NCBI GenBank assembly: GCA_033398695.1
Contig: CM065810.1
Span: 144,647,858-144,711,857, forward strand
DNA from: Orobanche coerulescens
Lineage: Eukaryota > Streptophyta > Magnoliopsida > Lamiales > Orobanchaceae
DNA: 64,000 nucleotides
Direction of reading: 5' to 3'
Positions within the stretch are counted from its first letter, which is position 1. Every line of letters begins with the position of its first letter. Below, piece after piece: positions 53,517 to 64,000 of the stretch. The notes under the pieces are model-generated. The model worked only from the letters and a program-made list of their open reading frames with translations, was not told where the DNA came from and ran no database searches. The translations under genes were made by a program, and so were the position numbers.

Positions 53517-55926
53517 TGTAATACCCGGTTATAATTCAGTAATTATCATTCGGTATATATCATTCAATAATTGATACTCAGTAATTTTCACTCATTATTA
53601 ATCTTTTGTCACTCAGATTCAGTCATGGTATTCATCATTCAGAGTAATTGTATCGTCATTCATCACTAATCTGATTGAAGTTTTGTGCCGTGTATATCAT
53701 CATTGTCATTTTCATTGCGAACTGTGCGTGAGGAGTAGCGCACGCTACGTACTCCTTTTAGCGTACGCTAATTGGGTATAGGTAGCGCACGCTACCACTC
53801 AGCTTTAGCGCACGCTAAGGTTGCCCTGCCGATCCAGAAGGTCTTGGGCTGCGGTGAGTTATTAAATGGCACGCTATGAGTGGTAAGTAGCGCGCGCTAA
53901 CGGGTTGTAGTAGCGCACGCTATATATGTGGAGTAGCGCGTGCTAGGGACGGATCAGGTTGAGTCCAGTGGCTACTGGACTGCACTGGATTAATTCTTAG
54001 CGCACGCTATGTGTTGTTTTTAGCGTACGCAATCGATATTATAGCGCACGCTAAATGATGGTTGTAGCGCACGCTATCGAGGTCAGGTCAGAGGTCAGGC
54101 AGTTTCTGGATTCCAGTACTGGGCATCAAATTATTCGTTAGCGCACGCTAACTATGAGCATTAACGCACGCTAATGATATGGCTGTAGCGCACGCTACAA
54201 AAGGTACGTAGCGCGCGCTACCGTGTTCGGACAGTGGGTACTGGACTACCCAAATTACTCGTTAGCGCACGCTACGCACAAGGGCTAGCGCACGCTAACC
54301 TGGACTGGCTATAAATTGGACAGTTTAGTCAGACTTCGTCATTTGTCATCTTTTTCTCTTCCTCCCGTCGGTTCTTGGCGATTTGGCCGATTTAGAGAGT
54401 GTTCTTCAAGGTGTAATCATCAATCATCATCTTCAAGTCTTTGAGTTGGATTAATCATCACTTCATCATTTCCAAAACACCGAATCAAAGGTATTAATTT
54501 CTTGGATCTAGAATTTCGGATTTTTGGGTTTTCCTTCCGATTCCTCCGTGTAAGCTTGGATTATCATTGGAATATGTTAGATATGGATTATCTACCTTGG
54601 ATAAATATATTCCTATGGATTTAATGGTTATTTTCGGAATTATTTCAAGAACCCTTGGGGTTGACTTCGGTTAATTGGGGATTTTCCGATTGATGTTGTT
54701 GTAATCATGAATTATGGATTCCTAATGGATTATTGATATCATTGAAAGTGTTTTGATGGTTTGAAATACTCATCTTGGAGTTGGTTTCGATATATTCGAA
54801 TTCGAATATTGTTGTATCGACATTTGGATCGATTATGATCGTTTTTTTTGCTTGATACGTGTATTGAACGATTGTCGGTACTTATTGTTATTCAAGGTTG
54901 TTCGAGCGACCGGCATTTCATTTAGGATGTTGTTCGTGGACGGACATTCTTCATCGGTATTGTGTAAGTTAATTCTTACTCGGTTAAAAGGATATTCATT
55001 CCTTTTGAGGTTGTTCATTCATAATCGTAATTCATTCATCATTGTATTAACCGTATCAAAACTTGTCATTGTCAAATAATCACCTCAGTCATAAGGAGCA
55101 GCGGTTCCAATCATTTCATTAAGCGGTCATTCATTTCACCATCATTTAATCTTGGTGAGTCATGATTCATTTTCGTTGTCACTTTTGTCATATTGTGGCA
55201 TTAGGGTCCTGGCGTGCGGTTGGTATGTGTAGGATTTTCATCTCGGGCACATTATAGTCGTGTGTTGGTTGGTGGCCTCACATTGGGTGTGCACACGAGT
55301 TGATGGCTTCGTGAGGCGATTAGGTACAAGACCACACGGGTATTTGATCGATACTCGTTGGTGGCTTGTGCACGGACACATTTCCATCCCGGACGTAGTG
55401 TGGCGCGATTCCTTTGAGCCGTATCATTTGTTGATTCATATAGCATGTTTGATTGCGTATGTTTCGACAGGATATTGTATAATTGCGGATAACTCATGAT
55501 TGTGTATTTTCAACTCTTGAGGATTGTTGTTACGTAGGTGACCCGTTGGGAGATCTTTTTTGAGTCATGGCAAGGCTAAAGCACGGGAGAGCACGGTGAC
55601 GGCGAGGAGTCCCAGTGATACTAGAAGGGGGCCCGATGCATTCGATCATTTATTCGAGTCATTTATGTTTCCTTTATTTATTCATGCAGACATTCCGTTT
55701 GAATACTCATTTCATTCGGTGTTGTGTATTTTATCGTCACATAAAATACACATGTATTCTATTTTATCACAGGTGTGTTGTATGAAACTCCTAATCGGAG
55801 TAATTGATGTTGTAATGTGGTTCGGTACTATATTTTACCCTGTGTAATTCATCCGTTTTCATTCGCTGGTGGGTCCCAGTCGGGGGTCCACGGCCTTGTA
55901 ATATCCGCCTAGTTTGGGGTGTTACG
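53517..55926 (+). repeat. ChrC 5' LTR
   Basis: 2410 bp. TGTAATACCCGG start, array and TATA, donor-like AAAGGTATTAATT (54488-54500), tandem repeat region with GTACACGG-like words (55225-55420), U5 module with GGTGGGTCCCAG and TTGTAATATCCGCC, end GGTGTTACG (final A changed to G). Confidence 0.92.
53736..54317 (+). promoter_or_regulatory. ChrC U3 palindrome array and TATA box (LTR 1)
   Basis: About eighteen words of the TAGCGCACGCTA family from 53736-53747 to 54286-54297, spaced 9-60 bp, then CTATAAATT at 54309-54317, 11 bp after the last word. This is the densest array in the window. Confidence 0.88.
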
Positions 55927-55929
55927 AGT

Positions 55930-55941
55930 TGGTATCGGAGC
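55930..55941 (+). promoter_or_regulatory. ChrC primer-binding site
   Basis: TGGTATCGGAGC three bases after the LTR end; initiator-Met type with the same A-to-G variant as in Cop2, the LARD and the gag-only copia. Confidence 0.85.
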
Positions 55942-56412
55942 GTGGTTTTGAATACTACCCTCCAAGTCATGTCTCATTTGAAATCATCGTCATCGGACTA
56001 GTATCATTGGACTCTCACGTCACGTGTGACTGTGCAAATGCCGAGCCAATCGGACCAAGAAGCGTAAGATTTCTAATGCCATGGTATAATTCGGCATTAA
56101 TCATTCATTCATAATTCATCGATTAACAATCCTCAATCATCATTGTCATTTTGACCAAGGCAGTCGAGTTAACTCATTAATCACTCAATTCATTTCGTTA
56201 TTGATTGTTGATCGGGAAGATCAAATCATTAATCTTGTTAACTCATTCAAGATAATCATTTGATAACTTCATCGAGATAATCATGTCACGTCAATTAATC
56301 ATTCATGTAATCGCTGTATTTGAGCGCGTATGCTCATTTTCATCATGTCATAATATAATCATAATGTGATACTCATGCGAGATATATAATCATCATATGA
56401 CTTTCCACTTCG
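55942..56412 (+). other. ChrC leader, untranslated
   Basis: AT-rich, many TCATT/AATCATT words, no ORF of interest; separates the PBS from the gag start. Confidence 0.6.
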
Positions 56413-58131
56413 GTATGGAAAGGAATTTGGCAGAGGCGTGGAGGACGAGGCCGTGGAGCGGGCCGAATCCAGGAACTCGTGCGAATACACGTGCGAATGC
56501 CGGGAATAATGTTAACTCATAGAGCGGTGACAGCTGCCACTCATTCACACAGGACGCGATCATTCACTATCGGGAGTCGGACCGGGGACACGGCTCGGTC
56601 GAGAGGGTGTTCGAGTTGACCCACTAGCCTTTATGCGGGGCATGATGGCGGATGACTCGAGATGGCACAACTAATGGAGACGATGCATAACTCCACTACT
56701 CAAAATCAACAGGCTCCTCCGCCGCCACCTCAGAGGCAAGAGAGGGGTGTAAGCAATATCATTAGCGATATCTCTCGCCAGCGACCACCTACCTTTGAGG
56801 GATCATCTGAGCCGGCGGATATCGTCCATTGGCTTGAGCATTTCGAGAAATTATTTGTTATGGTGGATTGCCCTGAAGGGCATAAAGTTTCAGTTGCGGC
56901 TTACTATCTTGGTAAGAGCGCTCATTCATGGTGGTTATCGTTGAAGCCCACATACGGATCATGTACTTGGGATCAGTTCAAGACTCTCATGATGGAGAGG
57001 TACTATCCTGCCCCACTCAGGGAGGCCAAGTTGTCGGAATTACTCACTCCCGACCTTTCGGCGGATGATGATGTTCTCGCCATCGCCGAAAAATTTCAGG
57101 AACTTCTTCCGTTCGCCTCGTCTATCATTCACTCTGAGGCGGACAAGATCAAGTATTTCAGCAAGAGGCTGAAACCCCGTATGAGACTTCAGTTGCTTAA
57201 TCATAACTGTACCACTCTGGCCGAGTTCATTGAGAAAGCTCTCACTTACGAGCTTACTGCTAAGGAAATTGCTAAGCAACAACCCTCATCAGCTGGCAAG
57301 AAGTCTAAGAACCGTAATCAGTCTGACGGGAGTCAGGCCACTTTCAAGAAACCACGTGCGGGCTCTACTTTTTCTGAACGACCTCCCATGGCGTCTAAAC
57401 CCGCGGAATCTCAGTCACGAGCGGCCAGTTCGGCCATCACCTGTTTCAACTGTGAAGAACAAGGTCATTTCAGCACCAAATGTCCGAAGCAGACTGTCAC
57501 GTGCCACAACTGTGGGGTTGCTGGGCATAGGGCCCGTTTTTGCCGTAGGGACTCTAAACCTACTCCGGCGTCATCTCAAGCCCCAGGACATTCAGCGGTG
57601 CAGAATCAGGCCACTCAGTCAGCGTCGTTCAAGACGACGGGAGCTAATAAAGGCGGAGCCAAGAGCTATCAGACGGGAGCATCCGGTTCAGGGGCCGGCA
57701 AGCCCCGAATTTATGAGATGAAGAAGATCGATGATCCCGAGGCCCGAATGATCTCAGGTACACTCGATATTCTATCTCAACCTGTGTGTACCCTTTTTGA
57801 TACTGGTGCATCGCATTCATTCATTTCCGAGTCATGTTTGAGTAGACTACGTCTTGGTAGTGCTACTAGTTGTGAGCCTTATGTCATTGGCCTACGTGAT
57901 GGTAGACGAATTATCGGTAATCGTGAGATTCAGAATTGTCCGATTCAGTTTCATAGTCATGTATGGCCAGCGGACCTAATCGTGGTAGTTTTGCCGAGGG
58001 ACGACATCATATTGGGTATTGATTGGATGGATCGTCATGATGCCATCATTAGTGTCCGTAAGCGTATGGTCACTATCATTTCAGACGATGGGGTTGAATG
58101 TGTGTTTCAGGGAGGTAATCCATTACAGTAA
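56413..58131 (+). CDS. ChrC gag-protease
   Basis: The clean frame is 56662-58131 (489 codons). Upstream, 56413-56661 encodes an RG-rich N-terminus like that of ChrA but is broken by indels, so the true start is probably near 56413. Capsid domain from about residue 40 (RQRPPTFEGSSEPADIVHWLEH) to 190; zinc knuckles CFNCEEQGHFSTKC (residue 261) and CHNCGVAGHRARFC (281); protease with TLFDTGASHSFIS (catalytic D at residue 380) and IILGIDWMDRHDAII near the end. It makes the particle protein and the enzyme that matures it. Confidence 0.93.
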
Positions 58132-59580
58132 GGTCATTAATTTGATGAAAGCGGTAAGGTTACTCAATCGGGGATGTGTCGGTTATTGGTGCTATATGGC
58201 CAAAACCGAGAAGTCATCGATGTTAACGGATATTCCGGTGGTGAGGGAATATGCCGATGTTTTCCAGACGAGTTACTGTTTGCCTCCACAGAGGGACGTG
58301 GAATTCACGATTGAGTTGGAGCACAGTACGTCCCGATATTGAAGGCACCGTCCGGATGGCCCGACCGAAATGCGGGAATTAAAGAACCAACTTGAGGAGT
58401 TGTTCGAGAAAGGTTATATCCGACCAAGTGCGTCCCGTGGGAGCACCGGTGTTGTTTGTCAAGAAGAAGGATGGTTCATTACGCATGTATTGATTATCGG
58501 GAGTTGAACAGGTGACGATCAAGAATAAGTATCCCTTACCCCGTATCGATGATCTTTTGGATCAACTTGAGGAGCTTGATATTTTCCAAGATCGACTTAA
58601 GGTCTGGATATCATCAGTTGCGGATCCGAGAGTCGGACATCGCGAGGACAGCGTTTCGAACACGCTATGGTCATTATGAGTTTGTGGTTATGCCGTTCGG
58701 ATTGACTAATGCACCTGCGGTATTCATGGAATTAATGAATCGGGTTTTCATCGACTTTTTGGATCAGTTTGTTGTCGTCTTCATCGATGACATTTTGATT
58801 TATTCTCGTGACCGGGAGGAGCACGAGTTTCACCTTCATCAAGTGCTCGACGTGTTGAGACGAGAACAACTTTATGGAAAGTTTTCTAAATGTGAGTTCT
58901 GGATGTCCGAAGTGACTTTTCTCGGACATGTAATTTCATCATACGGAGTTCGTGTCGAACCTCAGAAGACGGAGGCTATTCGAGATTGGCTACCTCCGAA
59001 GAACGTTAAGGAAATCCGAAGTTTTCTCGGATTAGCGGGTTATTATCGGCGGTTTGTGGAAGGATTTTCTAGAATCGCTCAACCCTTAACGAACCTTTTG
59101 CGGAAGGATAAGAAATACACGTGGTCCGACGCGTGTCAACGGAGTTTTGAGGAACTCAAGAGCCGGTTAATGCCAGCACCTGTACTTTTATTGCCGCAGG
59201 GGACAGAAGGATTTGTGGTCTATAGTGATGCGTCCGGACAGGGTCTCGGATGTGTACTCATGCAGAACGGGAAGGTTATTGCCTATGCTTCACGGCAATT
59301 GAGACCTTACGAGGTTAATTATCCGACCCACGACCTGGAGCTAGCGTAGTGGTGTTCGCTTTGAAAATTTGGCGTCATTATCTTTATGGCGTTACATCGA
59401 GATATTCACCGATCATAAGAGTTTAAAGTATATATTTACTCGTAAGGAGTTAAATATGCGTCGAGGCAGTGGTTGGAATTAATCAAAGATTATGATATCG
59501 AGATCCTCTACCACCGGGCAAGGCGAACGTTGTCGCCGACGCCTTGAGTCGTAAGTCCGTTCGAGAGCAGATGCTTGCCC
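58132..59580 (+). pseudogene. ChrC reverse transcriptase and RNase H
   Basis: Linker VREYADVFQTSYCLPPQRDVEF (58019-58342 frame), a disturbed stretch 58340-58550, then a clean frame 58549-59349: [54 protein letters not shown] (catalytic FIDD 58780-58791), [18 protein letters not shown]. RNase H begins [16 protein letters not shown]; its second half (59350-59580) is readable only by switching frames. Catalytic residues are present. The breaks are single-base indels that may be sequence-consensus errors. Confidence 0.9.
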
Positions 59581-59659
59581 GTTTAACAGTTCGAAGGAGC
59601 TTGGCGAGAATTCCTTAGACCCGAGATCGAGTGCAGCCCGTGAGTTCGGGCGGCTTTGT

Positions 59660-61098
59660 ATGTTAGAGATTTCATCGTCACTCGAGGAGGCAATTCGAGA
59701 GAATCAGGGTTCGGACCCATCATTGTTGCGCATCCGAGAGGATGTGGCTCAGGGGAAAGCCCCTGGATTTGTGGTCCACGAGGATGGACTTTTGAGGTTT
59801 AAGAATCGACTGTGCGTACCGGCGAATGACGAGTTGAAAAACTCGTTTTTGAAAGAAGCTCATGCTACCTCTTATTCTGTTCATCTGGGGTCTAGCAAGA
59901 TGTACAAGGACTTGAAACAAAATTACTGGTGGAGTAATATGAAGCGAGAAGTCGCCGAATTTGTTTTGAGATGCTTAACCTGTCAACAAGTTAAGATTGA
60001 ACATCAGCGACCGTGGTATCTGAAACCTCTTCCTATTCCCGAATGGAAGTGGGAAGACATTTCTATGGATTTCATCACGAGTTTGCCGACGAGTCGTCGT
60101 GGCATGAATACGATCTGGGTGATCGTGGACCGCTTAACTAAATCAGCTCATTTCCTTGAGATCAAGGAGACATGGGGTCCCGAGAGACTTGCTCAAGCTC
60201 ATCAAAGAGATATTCGCCCGCAGTACTCCTAAAAGTATCGTTTCCGATCGTGACGACGGTTTGTGTCGCATTTTGGAAATCGATTCATCGTGCTATGGGA
60301 ACTCGGCTTAATCTCGATCGCTTTTCATCCTCGGTCAGACGGACAATCGAGAGGACCATTCGGACATTAGAGGACATGTTGAGGGCATGCGTCCTCGATT
60401 GGAAAGACGATTGGGAAGCCCAACTACCATTGATCGAGTTCACGTATAATAATAGTTGGCATGCTTCGATCAAGATGGCACCTTACGAGGCCTTGTATGG
60501 TCGTCGTTGTCGATCTCCGTTGTGTTGGGACGACTTATCAGAATCAATCGGCACCAAGCCCGATATGCTTATAGCCGCCCGTGAGAAGGTAGCTTTGATC
60601 AGGAGTCGTTTGTTGACATTTCAGTCGGTAAAATCATATGCGAGATAAGCGTAAATTCGACCATTAGAGTTCGAGGCTGGTGACCATGTGTTGGTCAAGG
60701 TATCCCCGAGTCGTGGTATCTTCCGTTTTGGGAAGAGGGGAAAGTTGAGTCCGAGATTCATTGGACCGTTCGAGATTTTGAATCGAGTAAGCGAGTTAGC
60801 TTATCGATTGGCTTTACCTCCGGCGTTGAGCCAAATTCATAATGTGTTTCATGTCTCTCAGCTGCGGAAGTATGTTGCCGACCTGAGCCACATACTTCAG
60901 TTCGACGAAATCGAGATCGCCGACGATCATTCATATGAGGAGCGTCCTATGCGAGTTTTAGAACGACGAATCAAACAGTTGAGGAATAAGACGATTCCTT
61001 TGGTTAAAATTCAGTGGTCTAGACACAGAGTTGAAGAGGCTACTTGGGAAACCGAGGATAATATGCGGGAGAGTTATCCCGAGTTGTTTGACCCTTAG
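59660..61098 (+). pseudogene. ChrC integrase with chromodomain-like tail
   Basis: Zinc domain KEAHATSYSVHLGSSKMY ... CLTCQQVK; first catalytic D in ISMDFITSLPTSRRG. The second D region (SDRD, about 60240) and the E region (SERTIR-like, about 60340) lie in a stretch with several indels. The frame is clean again for EFTYNNSWHASIKMAPYEALYG, and from 60688 for [23 protein letters not shown] and [22 protein letters not shown], the reduced chromodomain. Stop TAG at 61096-61098, then the PPT. Confidence 0.9.
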
Positions 61099-61117
61099 TT
61101 TCGGGGACGAAACTTTT

Positions 61118-61132
61118 TTAAGGGGGGGTGTA
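61118..61132 (+). promoter_or_regulatory. ChrC polypurine tract
   Basis: TTAAGGGGGGGTGTA directly before TGTAATACCCGG; preceded by GGGGACGAAACTT as in ChrA and the LARD. Confidence 0.88.
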
Positions 61133-63525
61133 TGTAATACCCGGTTATAATTCAGTAATTATCATTCGGTATATATCATTCAGTAATTGATACTCAGTAA
61201 TTTTCACTCATTATTAATCTTTTGTCACTCAGATTCAGTCATGGTATTCATCATTCAGAGTAATTGTATCGTCATTCATCACTAATCTGATTGAAGTTTC
61301 GTGCCGTGTATATCATCATTGTCATTTTCGTTGCGAATTGTGCGTGAGGAGTAGCGCACGCTACGTACTCCTTTTAGCGTACGCTAATTGGGTATAGGTA
61401 GCGCACGCTACCACTCAGCTTTAGCGCACGCTAAGGTTGCCTGCCGCACCCGAAGGTACCGGATCTGGCAGTGTGAGTTATTCGTAGCGCACGCTACGAG
61501 TGGTAAGTAGCGCGCGCTAACGGGTTGTAGTAGCGCGCGCTAGGGACGGATCAGGTTGAGTCTAGTGGCTACTGGACTGCACTGGATTAATTCTTAGCGC
61601 ACGCTATGTGTTGTTTTTAGCGTACGCAATCGATATTATAGCGCACGCTAAATGATGGTTGTAGCGCACGCTATCGAGGTCGCCGAGGTCGTGCGCTTCG
61701 GATTCCGATCGGGCATCAAATTATTCGTTAGCGCACGCTAACTATGAGCATTAACGCACGCTAATGATATGGCTGTAGCGCACGCTACAAAAAGGTACGT
61801 AGCGCGCGCTACCGTGTTCGGACAGTGGGTACTGGACTACCCAAATTACTCGTTAGCGCACGCTACGCACAAGGGCTAGCGACGCTAACACGGTGGCTAT
61901 AAATTGACAGTTTAGTCAGACTTCGTCATTTGTCATCTTTTTCTCTTCCTCCCGTCGGTTCTTGGCGATTTGGCCGATTTAGAGAGTGTTCTTCAAGGTG
62001 TAATCATCAATCATCATCTTCAAGTCTTTGAGTTGGATTAATCATCACTTCATCATTTCCAAAACACCGAATCAAAGGTATTAATTTCTTGGATCTAGAA
62101 TTTCGGATTTTTGGGTTTTCCTTCCGATTCCTCCGTAAGCTTGGATTATCATTGGAATATGTTAGATATGGATTATCTACCTTGGATAAATATATTCCTA
62201 TGGATTTAATGGTTATTTTCGAATTATTTCAAGAACCCTTGGGGTTGACTTGATTAATTGGGGATTTTCCGATTGATGTTGTTGTAATCATGAATTATGG
62301 ATTCCTAATGGATTATTGATATCATTGAAAGTGTTTTGATGGTTTGAAATACTCATCTTGGAGTTGGTTTCGATATATTCGAATTCGAATATTGTTGTAT
62401 CGACATTTGGATCGATTATGATCGTTTTTTTGCTTGATACGTGTATTGAACGATTGTCGGTACTTATTGTTATTCAAGGTTGTTCGAGCGACCGGCATTT
62501 CATTTAGGATGTTGTTCGTGGACGGACATTCTTCATCGGTATTGTGTAAGTTAATTCTTACTCGGTTAAAAGGATATTCATTCCTTTTGAGGTTGTTCAT
62601 TCATAATCGTAATTCATTCATCATTGTATTAACCGTATCAAAACTTGTCATTGTCAAATAATCACCTCAGTCATAAGGAACGACGGTTCCAATCATTTCA
62701 TTAAGCGGTCATTCATTTCACCATCATTTAATCTTGGTGAGTCATGATTCATTTTCGTTGTCACTTTTGTCATATTGTGGCATTCCGGGTCACACTGGCG
62801 TGCCGGTTGGTATGTGTAGGATTTTCATGTCGGGCACATTATAGTCGTGTGTTGGTTGGTGGCCTCACATTGGACTGTGCACATGAGTTGATGGCTTCGT
62901 GAGACTGATTAGGTACAAGACCACACGGGTATTTGATCGATACTCGTTGGTGGCTTGTGCACGGACACATTTCCATCCCGGACGTAGTGTGGCGCCATTC
63001 CTTTGAGCCGTATCATTTGTTGATTCATATAGCATGTTTGATTGCGTATGTTTCGACAGGATATTGTATAATTGCGGATAACTCATGATTGTGTATTTTC
63101 AACTCTTGAGGATTGTTGTTCTATGTAGCTGACCCCGTTGGGGGATACTGTTTTTCAGGTCATGGCAAGGCTAAAGCACGGGGAGAGCACGGTGACGGCG
63201 AGGAGTCCCAGTGATACTAGAAGGGGGCCCCAGTCTGTTCAGTCATTTATTCAGTCATTTATGTTTCCTTTATTTATTCCGCTGCAGACATTCCGTTTGA
63301 ATACTCATTTCATTCAGTGTTGTGTATTTTATCGTCACATAAAATACACATGTATTCTATTTTATCCTGGGTGTGTTGTATGAAACTCCTAATCGGAGTA
63401 ATTGATGTTGTAATGTGGTTCGGTACTACATTTTACCCTGTGTAATTCATCCGTTTTCATTCGCCTGGTGGGTCCCAGTCGGGGGTCCACGGCACTGTAA
63501 TATCCGCCTAGTTTGGGGTGTTACA
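61133..63525 (+). repeat. ChrC 3' LTR
   Basis: 2393 bp, collinear with 53517-55926, ending GGTGTTACA. It has one palindrome-array segment fewer (a unit near 53925 is absent). U5 module 63462-63525. Confidence 0.93.
61352..61904 (+). promoter_or_regulatory. ChrC U3 palindrome array and TATA box (LTR 2)
   Basis: TAGCGCACGCTA words from 61352-61363 to a shortened TAGCGACGCTA at 61877-61887; TATAAAT at 61898-61904. Confidence 0.87.
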
Positions 63526-63530
63526 GTTAT

Positions 63531-64000
63531 CTTGCTTGGTTATAATGATGATTAGATTCTCATGATGGTTATATATTTCATGTGTATGAATTGTTCATGT
63601 AATGGTTGTCGTGATTTGACATTGTCCTTGACGTTATTCCGTTATCTTCATGGGGTTGCATTCCCAAGTACGTCGTTTTGAATCATTGATCTCGTGGGTC
63701 TTATTTTCACTTCGGTGAGTTTTTCTTGATCCTTAATCGGATATGTGATTTATTGAATTCGTTGTCATGTTGTATCGTGACATATCCGGAATCATATCTG
63801 CGTTCCGATTGGTCATTGTGTAGGATTTTTAGCCAGGCACTTATATAGTCATGCGTGGATATTATTCCGCATTGGACTGTGCACACGGGACGTAGTTTCG
63901 TGAGGCTAATTAGGTACATTGTCCCACGTATATTCTGGATTCCGTATACGGGGCGGACATGTACACGGACACATTTCCGGATCGGGCGTACTGTGATGTC
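63531..64000 (+). repeat. ChrB LTR, continuation after ChrC
   Basis: Follows the second GTTAT TSD copy. It has no ORF of interest. The segment from about 63810 (GTGTAGGATTTTTAGCCAGG ... GTACACGGACACATTTCC) resembles the repeat region of the ChrC LTR (55230-55385), so ChrB and ChrC are related families. It runs off the window end. Confidence 0.8.

Larger units (their letters stand above)
53517..63525 (+). mobile_element. ChrC: nearly complete chromovirus inserted in ChrB LTR
   Basis: 10,009 bp. LTRs 53517-55926 and 61133-63525, PBS, gag-protease in one frame, RT-RNase H, integrase, chromodomain-like tail, PPT. Perfect 5 bp TSD GTTAT (53512-53516 and 63526-63530). LTRs differ mainly by small changes at CAG/CTG sites. 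The pol reading frame is broken by many single-base indels but I see no clear nonsense substitution inside domains, unlike ChrA; the insertion is young. Confidence 0.95.

Noticed and set aside
53736..54297. Regular short repeats with 10-60 bp spacers, superficially CRISPR-like
   Set aside because: Repeats are only 12 bp, variable, self-palindromic, of uneven spacing, inside an LTR promoter of a plant retrotransposon and present in both LTRs.
55252..55497. ORFs on both strands duplicated at 62865-63086
   Set aside because: Located in the R/U5 repeat region of ChrC LTRs; they are duplicated only because LTRs are.
1..64000. Host protein-coding gene
   Set aside because: Every ORF with recognisable domains belongs to gag, pol or the Tat additional ORF; the remaining ORFs lie in LTRs or leaders.

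Overview
This is a window of plant nuclear DNA, almost certainly a flowering plant and probably a eudicot (inferred from the element families; species not identifiable). It is a stack of nested LTR retrotransposons plus a few small hAT-like elements. I found no host protein gene, tRNA, rRNA or CRISPR array. Nearly every base can be assigned to an element, and element boundaries were set from TG...CA ends, primer-binding sites, polypurine tracts, paired LTRs and target-site duplications (TSDs).

Left part. Cop1 (1-5186, +) is the 3' part of a Ty1/copia element (gag end, integrase, RT, RNase H, 3' LTR). It has cut a Ty3-type LTR of which only 5187-6590 remains. Cop2 (6591-23746, -) is a copia element with a complete 5' LTR, gag-protease, integrase, a shortened RT, RNase H and a truncated 3' LTR. 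Its integrase is split by a fully bounded non-coding LTR element (9374-17501, 2.7 kb LTRs, TSD ATTCC). A 573 bp hAT-type MITE with a perfect 8 bp TSD sits in its leader.

Middle part. A Tat-lineage Ty3/gypsy element (23747-42502, -) carries gag, protease, a piece of RT, an integrase end and an additional spliced ORF on the opposite strand. It is broken by a chromodomain-type element, ChrA (27798-38741, +), whose 5' LTR contains a foreign solo LTR (29546-31615). Two hAT-like MITEs (39117-40008) interrupt the Tat pol.

Right part. A partial Ty3-type LTR (ChrD, 42503-43538, -) abuts Cop3 (43539-47550, -), a sibling of Cop2. Cop3 is followed by a gag-only copia element (47551-51772, +) in an LTR-internal-LTR-internal arrangement. 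That is interrupted by the LTR of chromovirus ChrB (51773-53516, resuming at 63531), which is split by a young, almost complete chromovirus, ChrC (53517-63525, TSD GTTAT).

The most striking signal is in the LTR promoters. In several LTR families, both Ty3 and Ty1, the DNA just upstream of the TATA box is packed with short CpG-rich palindromes: TAGCGCACGCTA types in ChrA, ChrB, ChrC and ChrD, TAACGTACGTAA in the gag-only copia, hybrids of the two in ChrB, CTATCGGCCGATAG in the non-coding element, and GCCGTGTT-type repeats in the solo LTR. The Ty3-type LTRs also share a leader motif AGGCAAGT, tandem repeats and a common U5 terminal module. A second signal is technical: paired LTRs differ repeatedly at CAG/CTG sites, often as CWG against CG, which suggests consensus errors at CHG-methylated cytosines and would explain many frameshifts in the youngest element.
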